18,081 nucleotides of DNA, taken from Gammaproteobacteria bacterium (lineage in GTDB: Bacteria; Pseudomonadota; Gammaproteobacteria; DSM-16500). The translations under genes and the position numbers were made by a program. The stretch spans positions 1 through 18,081 of the forward strand of contig VFKI01000156.1 of the NCBI GenBank assembly GCA_009885665.1, written 5' to 3'. Shown here piece by piece: positions 1 to 6,034 of the stretch. The notes beneath the pieces are model-generated. The model did not search any database. It worked only from the letters and a program-made list of their open reading frames with translations, and was not told where the DNA came from. The first letter of the stretch is position 1; each line of letters starts with the position of its first letter.

Positions 1-114
1 AATGCTCACATACTTCTGTGTATGCTCCGCTTTTTCATCAATTTTTCACAAAACCTTGGCTCAAATCTGGCCGTTTTCTGCAAAATGCAGCCCCAGCTGA
101 ATAGTTACGCCAAT

Positions 115-154
115 TGTCATTGCGCAGTGCATTTTGTACGACTACGCAATGACA
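115..154. repeat. 10-bp inverted repeat just upstream of radA
   Basis: TGTCATTGCG at 115-124 is matched exactly by its reverse complement CGCAATGACA at 145-154, with a 20-nt loop between them. The right arm ends two bases before the radA Shine-Dalgarno region (AAGGA at about 158-162). GTCATTGCG...CGCAATGAC ends are familiar from short dispersed palindromic elements in many bacterial genomes, so this could be a degenerate member of such a family or a structure in the radA leader. A smaller palindrome, CTGCA-AAA-TGCAG, lies at 78-90. Nothing else is recognisable in 1-170, and no promoter could be assigned with confidence. Confidence 0.55.
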
Positions 155-170
155 GCCAAGGAAAAAACAA

Positions 171-1553
171 ATGCTCAAAGCCCGCACGACTTACACGTGT
201 CAAACTTGCGGTAGTCAATCGCCTAAATGGGCGGGACAATGTGCGGGCTGTCATAATTGGAACACCCTCGTCGAAGAAACGCTTGCCTCACCTTCAGCCG
301 CCACACAGCATCGACCACGTTATCAAGGTTTTGCAACGGCCGATCCCGTCATCACCCAAATGGCCGACATCGCGCTGGTTGAAGAAACCGCACGCTTATC
401 GACTGGCGCATCCGAACTCGACCGTGTTTTAGGTGGCGGCCTGGTCAGCGGTTCCGTTATTTTAACCGGCGGCGACCCAGGCATAGGCAAGTCCACCTTG
501 ATTTTACAAACGCTCTGCCATTTGGCGCAGCAAGGTGCGAAAGTTTTATATGTCACCGGCGAAGAATCTTTACAACAAGTCACGCTGCGCGCGCGTCGTC
601 TCGAATTACCTGAAAAAAATTTACTCTTATTAGCCGATACGCAAGTCGAACACATTTTGCAACTGGCACATAAAGAAAAACCGCATATGCTGGTCATCGA
701 CTCCATCCAAACCATGCATACTGATTTATTAGCATCCGCCCCCGGCGCCGTAGGTCAAGTGCGCGAAAGTGCTGCGCAACTCGTCAAATATGCCAAGCAA
801 ACCCAAACCACATTATTTTTAATCGGCCATGTTACCAAAGAAGGTACGCTCGCCGGACCGCGTGTACTTGAACATATGGTCGATACCGTTTTATATTTTG
901 AAGGCGATCAAGACAACCGCTATCGTTTAATTCGTGCCGTCAAAAATCGCTTTGGCGCAGTCAACGAACTCGGCATTTTTGCCATGACGGAAAAAGGCTT
1001 GCGCGAAGTCAGCAATCCTTCCGCTATTTTTTTATCACGCTACACCACACCGGTCGCCGGCAGCGTCATTACCGCGACACGTGAAGGCAGCCGACCCTTG
1101 CTCGTCGAGATTCAAGCGCTGGTCGACCAAAGCCATATGAGCAATCCGCGCCGCTTGTCACTGGGCCTTGACCCGCAACGCCTCGCGATGTTGCTTGCCG
1201 TATTCCATCGCCACAGCGGCATTGTGACGCATGATCAAGATGTCTTTATTAATGCCGTTGGCGGCGTACGCATTACGGAACCCGCCAGCGATTTAGCGTT
1301 ATTACTTGCCGTATTATCCAGCTTACGCAACGCACCCATCCCACACGATATGATCGTATTTGGTGAAGTCGGGTTAGCAGGCGAAATTCGCCCCGTACAA
1401 GCTGGCCAAGAACGTTTGCGCGAAGCCGCCAAACATGGTTTCACCCGCGCCATTATCCCCCACGCCAATGCGCCACGCACCGCCATACCGAACATGGCGG
1501 TGATAGCTGTGCATACCTTAAGCGAAGCAATCGAGTGCTTAGGCAATACATGA
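171..1553 (+). CDS. radA: DNA repair protein RadA (Sms)
   Basis: RadA is a RecA-like ATPase that promotes branch migration and processing of recombination intermediates during double-strand break repair. The 460-residue length equals that of E. coli RadA. An N-terminal zinc finger uses C10, C13, C24 and C27. Walker A (GGDPGIGKST) is at about residues 100-109, Walker B (MLVID) at 173-177, and the RadA-specific KNRFG motif at 258-262. The C-terminal third has the Lon-protease-like fold sequence (around IRPVQAGQERLREA) without proteolytic function in this family. The ATG start has AAGGA about 8 nt upstream. The TGA stop lies within the left boundary of the dispersed repeat at 1541-1702. The next gene is convergent. 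Confidence 0.97.
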   Translation: MLKARTTYTCQTCGSQSPKWAGQCAGCHNWNTLVEETLASPSAATQHRPRYQGFATADPVITQMADIALVEETARLSTGASELDRVLGGGLVSGSVILTGGDPGIGKSTLILQTLCHLAQQGAKVLYVTGEESLQQVTLRARRLELPEKNLLLLADTQVEHILQLAHKEKPHMLVIDSIQTMHTDLLASAPGAVGQVRESAAQLVKYAKQTQTTLFLIGHVTKEGTLAGPRVLEHMVDTVLYFEGDQDNRYRLIRAVKNRFGAVNELGIFAMTEKGLREVSNPSAIFLSRYTTPVAGSVITATREGSRPLLVEIQALVDQSHMSNPRRLSLGLDPQRLAMLLAVFHRHSGIVTHDQDVFINAVGGVRITEPASDLALLLAVLSSLRNAPIPHDMIVFGEVGLAGEIRPVQAGQERLREAAKHGFTRAIIPHANAPRTAIPNMAVIAVHTLSEAIECLGNT

Positions 1554-1702
1554 GTATCTATTACAAAAGATAGGGTAGAGGAACTGAGCACGCAGCACAC
1601 TGCATTGACGAGCGTCAAAGGGGGAGAATAGCGCTCTCCCCCTCTGACAACTCCCCCATCGCCAATATTTACCCTATTTTATGTAGGGGATACATACATG
1701 AG
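1541..1702 (+). repeat. Dispersed intergenic repeat, copy A
   Basis: The core at 1554-1662 (109 bp) matches copy B (4661-4769) at all but one base; the first 65 bp recur as copy C (10666-10730). It contains small inverted repeats TATCT/AGATA (1555-1572), GCAG/CTGC, and TTGACG/CGTCAA (1605-1618). A strong 9-bp GC-rich hairpin follows, AGGGGGAGA/TCTCCCCCT at 1619-1643 with loop ATAGCGC. No U-tract follows it, so a classical intrinsic terminator is doubtful, although it lies between two convergent genes. Weaker similarity to copy B continues to 1702. Similar direct repeats bound the unit: AGGCAATACATGAG at 1541-1554 and GTAGGGGATACATACATGAG at 1683-1702. The left one overlaps the radA stop and the right one lies inside the glycosyltransferase reading frame. 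No coding potential was seen. Confidence 0.85.
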
Positions 1703-2805
1703 CTGATAAATACCTTGAATTTTTCACGAAAAATAGCCGGCGCAAATTGTGCGACGTGTTTTTGAAAAGCAGCCGGCACAAATCGTGCGCGCTGTTGCTC
1801 AAAAACATTGATCGCTTCACAAATTGCTGCTGGGCTTTGCATATTAAAAAATACGCCCGTTGCATCATCCTGATCGATACCCCGTACCGTTTCCAACGCA
1901 CCGCCGCGACCAAATGCAATCACCGGCGTACCACACGCTTGCGCTTCTAAGGGTAAAATACCAAAATCTTCTTCTGCCGCAAAAACAAAGGCTTTTGCAC
2001 GTTGCAAATGATCAATTAATACCGTCGTTGGTTGATAACCCATGATAGTGATATTTGAATATCCCGCTGCAGCCGCGCGAATTTTTTTCAATTGCGGCCC
2101 TTCGCCAATCACAATCAATTTTTTATCCGGCATAGCCGCAAAACTTTCGACAATTAAATCCACGCGTTTATACGGCACGAGACGCGATGCTGTTAAATAA
2201 AAATCAGACTTATCTGCACGCGGCGTAAAACGTGCGACATCCACGGGCGGATGAATAACCCTAGCATCACGCCGCCAACATTTTTGAATACGCCGCGCGA
2301 TATATTGTGAATTTGCAATTAAAAAATCAGGACGGCCGGCGGATAACACATCCCAGTTACGTATGCGTTGCAATAAACAACGCGCCAACCCGCTACGCAC
2401 GCCCGTTGCCATACCGGCTTCACGCAAATACTGATGCTGCAAATCCCATGCATAACGGATAGGCGTATGCACATAACTGATGTGCACCTGATCAGGCCCC
2501 GTTAACACACCCTTGGCAACTGCATGCGAACTCGATATGACTAAATCATATCCTGCCAAATCTAATTGTTCGATCGCGAATGGCATTAACGGTAAATATT
2601 GTCGATAATGACGCCGCGCCCACGGCATTTTTTGAATAAATGTCGTGATTATTTTTTTATGCTGTAAAAAATCTCGCGCCACGGCCGGCACAAAATCACA
2701 AACAGCAAACACATCCGCCGTTGGATAACAGTGCAATATCTCTGCCAACACACGCTCTGCACCGGCATTCACCACCAACCAATCACATACTATTGCGATC
2801 CGCAT
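1669..2805 (-). CDS. Glycosyltransferase family 4 (GT-B fold)
   Basis: This is a retaining nucleotide-sugar-dependent glycosyltransferase, probably acting on a cell-surface polysaccharide or lipid acceptor; the sugar and acceptor cannot be read from the sequence. The N-terminal half begins MRIAIVCDWLV with the AGAERVL segment typical of the acceptor domain. The C-terminal half has the GT4 signature EEDFGILPLEAQACGTPVIAF (the EX7E pair) followed by GGALETV. I chose the ATG at 2805 over an in-frame GTG at 2814, because TAAGGAG sits about 8 nt before the ATG while the GTG overlaps it. The protein is then 378 residues. It is the only minus-strand gene between radA and aroDE, so it is probably monocistronic. 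Its last ten codons (SCMYPLHKIG) are encoded by the end of repeat copy A. Confidence 0.88.
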   Translation of the reverse strand: MRIAIVCDWLVVNAGAERVLAEILHCYPTADVFAVCDFVPAVARDFLQHKKIITTFIQKMPWARRHYRQYLPLMPFAIEQLDLAGYDLVISSSHAVAKGVLTGPDQVHISYVHTPIRYAWDLQHQYLREAGMATGVRSGLARCLLQRIRNWDVLSAGRPDFLIANSQYIARRIQKCWRRDARVIHPPVDVARFTPRADKSDFYLTASRLVPYKRVDLIVESFAAMPDKKLIVIGEGPQLKKIRAAAAGYSNITIMGYQPTTVLIDHLQRAKAFVFAAEEDFGILPLEAQACGTPVIAFGRGGALETVRGIDQDDATGVFFNMQSPAAICEAINVFEQQRARFVPAAFQKHVAQFAPAIFREKFKVFISSCMYPLHKIG

Positions 2806-2975
2806 CGCTGTCACTCCTTAGGAATAGTGTTTCAATATAGGCGCACCTGAACAGCTACATATCCCCTATTGCTTCAACAGGCAAAATAGCTTTAGAATAG
2901 CCACTTTAGAGTGGATGTTGATAGTTTTTAAATCAACAATAGATCAACAACAATCACAAAGACAAGGAATGCACC
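2806..2975. promoter_or_regulatory. Divergent intergenic region with inverted and direct repeats
   Basis: This region separates the divergent glycosyltransferase and isochorismatase-family genes and should hold both promoters. CCACT-TTAG-AGTGG forms a short hairpin at 2901-2914. TGTTGAT at 2916-2922 is the exact reverse complement of ATCAACA at 2932-2938, and ATCAACA recurs at 2943-2949, 11 bases after the previous copy. This array lies just upstream of the rightward gene's Shine-Dalgarno sequence (AAGGA, about 2964). A weak promoter-like pair, TTGCTT and TAGAAT with an 18-nt spacer, is present around 2870-2898. Function is inferred only from position and symmetry. Confidence 0.4.
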
Positions 2976-3548
2976 ATGGCAACTGCGCTTCTCCTGATCA
3001 GCTTTCAAAATGATTTTCTCCCTTATGGCCGCATGCCTCTCGAAAAAAGTGTTGAAGCGGGTCAACGCGCTTTAGAAATATTACAGCAATTTCGTAAAGC
3101 AAGCGCGCCTGTCATTCATCTACAACATTTATCGACACGACCCGATGCCATTCACTTCCTACCGTGCACGCGCGGGGTTGAGTTTCATACGCCCCTCACG
3201 CCGCAAAAAGGCGAACCGGTCATTCGCAAGCATTATCCCAACGCTTTTCGTGACACGCCTTTACTGAATAATTTAAAGCGAAAAGGCATTACCCATCTCA
3301 TCATCGCCGGCATGATGACGCACTTATCCGTCGATTCCACCGTGCGCGCCGCTTATGATTTAGGTTTCACATGCACCGTCATCCAAGATGCGTGTGCCAC
3401 ACGTTACTTAGAATTCAATGGCACGGTTATTCCAGCACAACACGTCCAAAATGCTTTTCTCGCCGCATTGCAGCCATTATATGCTGAAGTCATCAGCTCA
3501 CGCGAATGCTTGCAGCGCATGGCACGTCAAGCAACTGTAGCGGGTTAA
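2976..3548 (+). CDS. Isochorismatase-family (cysteine hydrolase superfamily) protein with Ser at the Cys position
   Basis: The 190-residue protein has the alpha/beta isochorismatase-like fold: LLLISFQNDF with the catalytic Asp at D13, VIRKHYPNAF with the catalytic Lys at K85, and AGMMTHLSVDSTVRAAYDLG. In nicotinamidase-type members the last motif reads THxCVxxT with the nucleophilic Cys; here the position is Ser118 (codon TCC at 3327-3329). Hydrolysis of amides by the usual thioester route is therefore uncertain. True isochorismatases such as EntB and PhzD act without this Cys, so the protein may act on another bond or be altered in activity. The substrate is unknown. The ATG has AAGGA 7 nt upstream. 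mutY follows 49 nt later on the same strand. Confidence 0.88.
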   Translation: MATALLLISFQNDFLPYGRMPLEKSVEAGQRALEILQQFRKASAPVIHLQHLSTRPDAIHFLPCTRGVEFHTPLTPQKGEPVIRKHYPNAFRDTPLLNNLKRKGITHLIIAGMMTHLSVDSTVRAAYDLGFTCTVIQDACATRYLEFNGTVIPAQHVQNAFLAALQPLYAEVISSRECLQRMARQATVAG

Positions 3549-3597
3549 TTTTGACGGAGCACTCGCTTCTCACCTGATAGCCTCAAGTTAAAATATC

Positions 3598-4641
3598 ATG
3601 CGCGTCAAACACATTGCTGAATATTTATTAAATTGGTTTGACACGCATGGTCGCAAAACACTACCTTGGCAAATCGATAAAACGCCTTATCGCGTGTGGC
3701 TATCAGAAATTATGTTGCAACAAACGCAAGTTGCAACCGTCATACCGTATTTTGTTCGATTTACGCAACACTTTCCAACACTCGCTGATCTAGCGAATGC
3801 CGACATCCATACCGTTTTACATCTCTGGGCGGGTCTAGGCTATTACAGTCGCGCGCGTAATTTGCATCGCTGCGCGCAAATCGTCATGCAAGATCATCAT
3901 GGCCAGCTGCCAGCAGCGGCCGACGCACTGATACAATTACCCGGCATTGGCCGCTCAACCGCCAACGCCATACTGGCTATCGCCTGGCAACAACGCGCCA
4001 CAATATTGGATGGCAATGTTAAACGTGTGTTAGCGCGCCTATATGCCATTACCGACTGGCCCGGCGAAAAAATAATAGAACAACAGTTATGGCACCTCGC
4101 AGAAAAAATGACGCCCCATCAACGGGTGGATGCGTATACGCAAGCCATCATGGACTTGGGGGCAACCTTATGCACGCGCGGCACGCCTGCGTGTCCACGC
4201 TGCCCGCTACAACGCCAGTGCAGCGCATACAAAGCGGGCATCGTCAAAACCGTGCCGCGGCCACGCCCCAAAAAAATACTGCCAATCAAAACAACGCGGC
4301 TGCTGATCATACAGCATGCGCAACATGTTTTATTATTGCTACGTCCATCTCACGGCATTTGGGGTGGCTTATGGAGCTTACCGGAAATCGCCAGCGCAGC
4401 TAAACCAGTGGTCATCCGCCAATACTGCCAACAGCAATGGGCATGCCAGATCACTGCATTGCGCGTGGGCGACGCCTTTCGCCATACTTTCACGCATTTT
4501 CATTTAGAGATTGAACCCATTTTTATGACGTGCCGCCAACGCCCCGCCGTGACAAAAGCGCAAATGTGGTATAACCTGCACACACCGCAAGCGGTGGGTT
4601 TACCTGCCCCGATTAAAAAAATATTAGCCATGCTGAAATGA
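3598..4641 (+). CDS. mutY: Adenine DNA glycosylase MutY
   Basis: MutY removes adenine mispaired with 8-oxoguanine in the base-excision GO repair system. The helix-hairpin-helix/GPD domain contains E37 (VWLSEIMLQQTQ) and D138 (ILDGNVKRVLAR), both at the same numbers as the catalytic residues of E. coli MutY, which also supports this start codon. LPGIGRSTANA is the HhH motif. The [4Fe-4S] cluster ligands are C192, C199, C202 and C208 in the C-X6-C-X2-C-X5-C spacing. The C-terminal third is the NUDIX-like 8-oxoG recognition domain (GIWGGLWSLPE and FRHTFTHF). Length 347 aa is normal. There is no strong Shine-Dalgarno sequence before the ATG. The stop is followed at once by the left boundary of repeat copy B, with yggX beyond. 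Confidence 0.97.
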   Translation: MRVKHIAEYLLNWFDTHGRKTLPWQIDKTPYRVWLSEIMLQQTQVATVIPYFVRFTQHFPTLADLANADIHTVLHLWAGLGYYSRARNLHRCAQIVMQDHHGQLPAAADALIQLPGIGRSTANAILAIAWQQRATILDGNVKRVLARLYAITDWPGEKIIEQQLWHLAEKMTPHQRVDAYTQAIMDLGATLCTRGTPACPRCPLQRQCSAYKAGIVKTVPRPRPKKILPIKTTRLLIIQHAQHVLLLLRPSHGIWGGLWSLPEIASAAKPVVIRQYCQQQWACQITALRVGDAFRHTFTHFHLEIEPIFMTCRQRPAVTKAQMWYNLHTPQAVGLPAPIKKILAMLK

Positions 4642-4807
4642 TAGAGGATACAGATGAGTCGTATCTATTACAAAAGATAGGGTAGAGGAACTGAGTACGC
4701 AGCACACTGCATTGACGAGCGTCAAAGGGGGAGAATAGCGCTCTCCCCCTCTGACAACTCCCCCATCGCTACCCATCACCCTAATTTATGTAGGAGACAC
4801 AGATGAG
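4642..4807 (+). repeat. Dispersed intergenic repeat, copy B
   Basis: The 109-bp core (4661-4769) is identical to copy A except for one C/T difference, and the orientation is the same. The GC-rich hairpin AGGGGGAGA/TCTCCCCCT is at 4726-4750 and TTGACG/CGTCAA at 4712-4725. The unit is bounded by imperfect direct repeats TAGAGGATACAGATGAG (4642-4658) and TAGGAGACACAGATGAG (4791-4807). The right copy contains the yggX ribosome-binding site and ATG. The left copy directly follows the mutY stop and contains an equivalent but useless ATG at 4654 that runs to a stop after eight codons. This suggests insertion at or near the yggX start with duplication of the target. Confidence 0.85.
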
Positions 4808-5108
4808 CCACCCAATTTTTATTTTTTGCCATAAACTACAATGCGACGCCGAAGGCTTAAGCGCGCCCCCCTTACCCGGCGCGGCAGGTCAACGTATTTT
4901 TGAACAGATTTCTGCGGCCGCTTGGGCGCAGTGGATCAAGCATCAGACCATGCTCATTAATGAATATCGCTTAAGTCTGATCGAAGCCAGTGCGCGCCAA
5001 TTTTTGGCGACCGAACGTGAAAAGTTTTTGTTTGGTGATGGCAGTGAAAAGCCCGCAGGCTTCACCCCGCATATAGAGGATACTGAAAATAATCGTAAAG
5101 ATACGTAA
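4803..5108 (+). CDS. yggX: YggX family Fe(II)-trafficking / oxidative damage protection protein
   Basis: YggX is a small cytoplasmic protein linked to protection of Fe-S clusters and labile iron against oxidation. The family pattern is clear: IFIFCHKLQCDAEG (usual form IFC...LQREAEG, conserved Cys here C9), PPLPGAAGQRIFEQIS, AWAQWIKHQTMLINEYRL, and the C-terminal EKFLFG. At 101 residues it is about ten longer than E. coli YggX, with one extra Cys (C14) and a longer polar tail. The ATG at 4803 has AGGAG 7 nt upstream; both lie in the right boundary of repeat copy B. The mutY-yggX order is the same as in E. coli and joins two oxidative-damage functions. Confidence 0.95.
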   Translation: MSHPIFIFCHKLQCDAEGLSAPPLPGAAGQRIFEQISAAAWAQWIKHQTMLINEYRLSLIEASARQFLATEREKFLFGDGSEKPAGFTPHIEDTENNRKDT

Positions 5109-5114
5109 ATCTGC

Positions 5115-5143
5115 TTGACTCGCGCCGCCATTGCCGGTTTAAT
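5115..5143 (+). promoter_or_regulatory. Sigma-70-type promoter for tRNA-Phe
   Basis: TTGACT (5115-5120) and TTTAAT (5138-5143) are separated by exactly 17 bases. Each matches the consensus at five of six positions. Transcription would start around 5150, six or seven bases before the mature tRNA 5' end. The stretch after the -10 box is GC-rich (CGCCTCCGC), as is common in stable-RNA promoters under stringent control. It begins six bases after the yggX stop codon. Confidence 0.75.
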
Positions 5144-5156
5144 ATCGCCTCCGCAA

Positions 5157-5229
<73 letters not shown>

Positions 5230-5264
5230 TAAAAATTATCGATCGCTTGAATTATCCCTAGGCC

Positions 5265-6023
5265 GTGAAAAAATCCTTACAAAAAGCAATACTCGGCGTG
5301 ATGGTGCTGCTGTCTATGCTTACCACTAACGCCGTACACGCTGCTGATAATCGTTATTATGTTGGCTTAGGCGTCGGTGCCGGCGTCAATTATTTTGACC
5401 CTGATTTTCAATTATTTCCAATCAGCAATGCTCGCCACGGCGCCTTAGCAGGTAGCCTGTTTTTTGGCTACGCCCTCAATCGCTATGCGGATATTGAAAT
5501 GGGCATAACCGACTTTGGCCGCTATCACAATTCAGGTAGCAGTAATGCGTATTTCTGTATTTCTTCTGATTTACGGCAATGCGTACCCAATCCACCCGAC
5601 AACCATTTTCTTTCGGAAAACATTGCCGTCAAAAATACGATTCAAGCCTATGCTATCGATCTGGCCGTCAAATGGAATTGGCCTGTGACCACCCATTTTA
5701 TATTGTTTGGCAAAACCGGCGCAGCTTATATCAAGGCAAGAATTGATAGCGTCACCCGTGTTGATATCAACATAATGTCGAATAACACTTGGCAAACAAT
5801 ACAAACAATCAACGTAAAAAGCCACGCGAGTAACGGCGGCTCTTTTTGGCAAAAAATCAAGCCCATGCTCGGCGTGGGCGGAGAATATTATTTCAATCAC
5901 GCCCTGTCTGCACGCGTTGAATATGATTATTATTTCCCCGTCAAAACAAAATGTAAAACCCTCTACAACCCGGGCAACTTGACGCCCAGCATTATTTTAG
6001 CGTCTTTGGTCTATCATTTTTGA
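5265..6023 (+). CDS. Outer-membrane beta-barrel protein (OmpA-like barrel, unnamed)
   Basis: The 252-residue precursor has a Sec signal peptide: MKK, a hydrophobic core LGVMVLLSMLTT, and likely cleavage after AVHA-26. The mature part alternates short amphipathic aromatic strands such as YYVGLGVGAGVNYF, GSLFFGYALN, ILFGKTGAAYIKARI and KPMLGVGGEYYF, and ends in VYHF. A terminal Phe is the usual beta-barrel assembly signal. An eight-strand OmpA/opacity-type barrel fits the length. C98 and C106 lie in one presumed extracellular loop and could pair; C230 lies near the end. The start is GTG, 35 nt after the tRNA, without a good Shine-Dalgarno sequence; the signal peptide supports it. Ligand or role unknown. 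It converges with aroDE across 11 nt. Confidence 0.85.
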   Translation: MKKSLQKAILGVMVLLSMLTTNAVHAADNRYYVGLGVGAGVNYFDPDFQLFPISNARHGALAGSLFFGYALNRYADIEMGITDFGRYHNSGSSNAYFCISSDLRQCVPNPPDNHFLSENIAVKNTIQAYAIDLAVKWNWPVTTHFILFGKTGAAYIKARIDSVTRVDINIMSNNTWQTIQTINVKSHASNGGSFWQKIKPMLGVGGEYYFNHALSARVEYDYYFPVKTKCKTLYNPGNLTPSIILASLVYHF

Positions 6024-6034
6024 AGTACAACGCC

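Noticed and set aside
22..432. A 136-codon plus-strand frame overlapping radA and its leader
   Set aside because: It overlaps RadA in another frame, shows no recognisable domain, and RadA with its zinc finger and Shine-Dalgarno sequence explains the region.
1619..1643. GC-rich hairpin as a classical Rho-independent terminator of radA
   Set aside because: The stem is strong but no U-tract follows on either strand. A barrier role is possible, but an intrinsic terminator call is not supported.
1683..2868. TAGGGGATA at the repeat boundary (1684-1692) and its inverse TATCCCCTA at 2860-2868 as inverted ends of a mobile glycosyltransferase cassette
   Set aside because: A nine-base match over this distance can arise by chance; there is no transposase and the first copy belongs to the dispersed repeat.
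4712..4741. Promoter inside the repeat (TTGACG followed about 17 bases later by ATAGCG) driving yggX
   Set aside because: The -10 candidate matches the consensus poorly and the region is better explained as hairpin arms.
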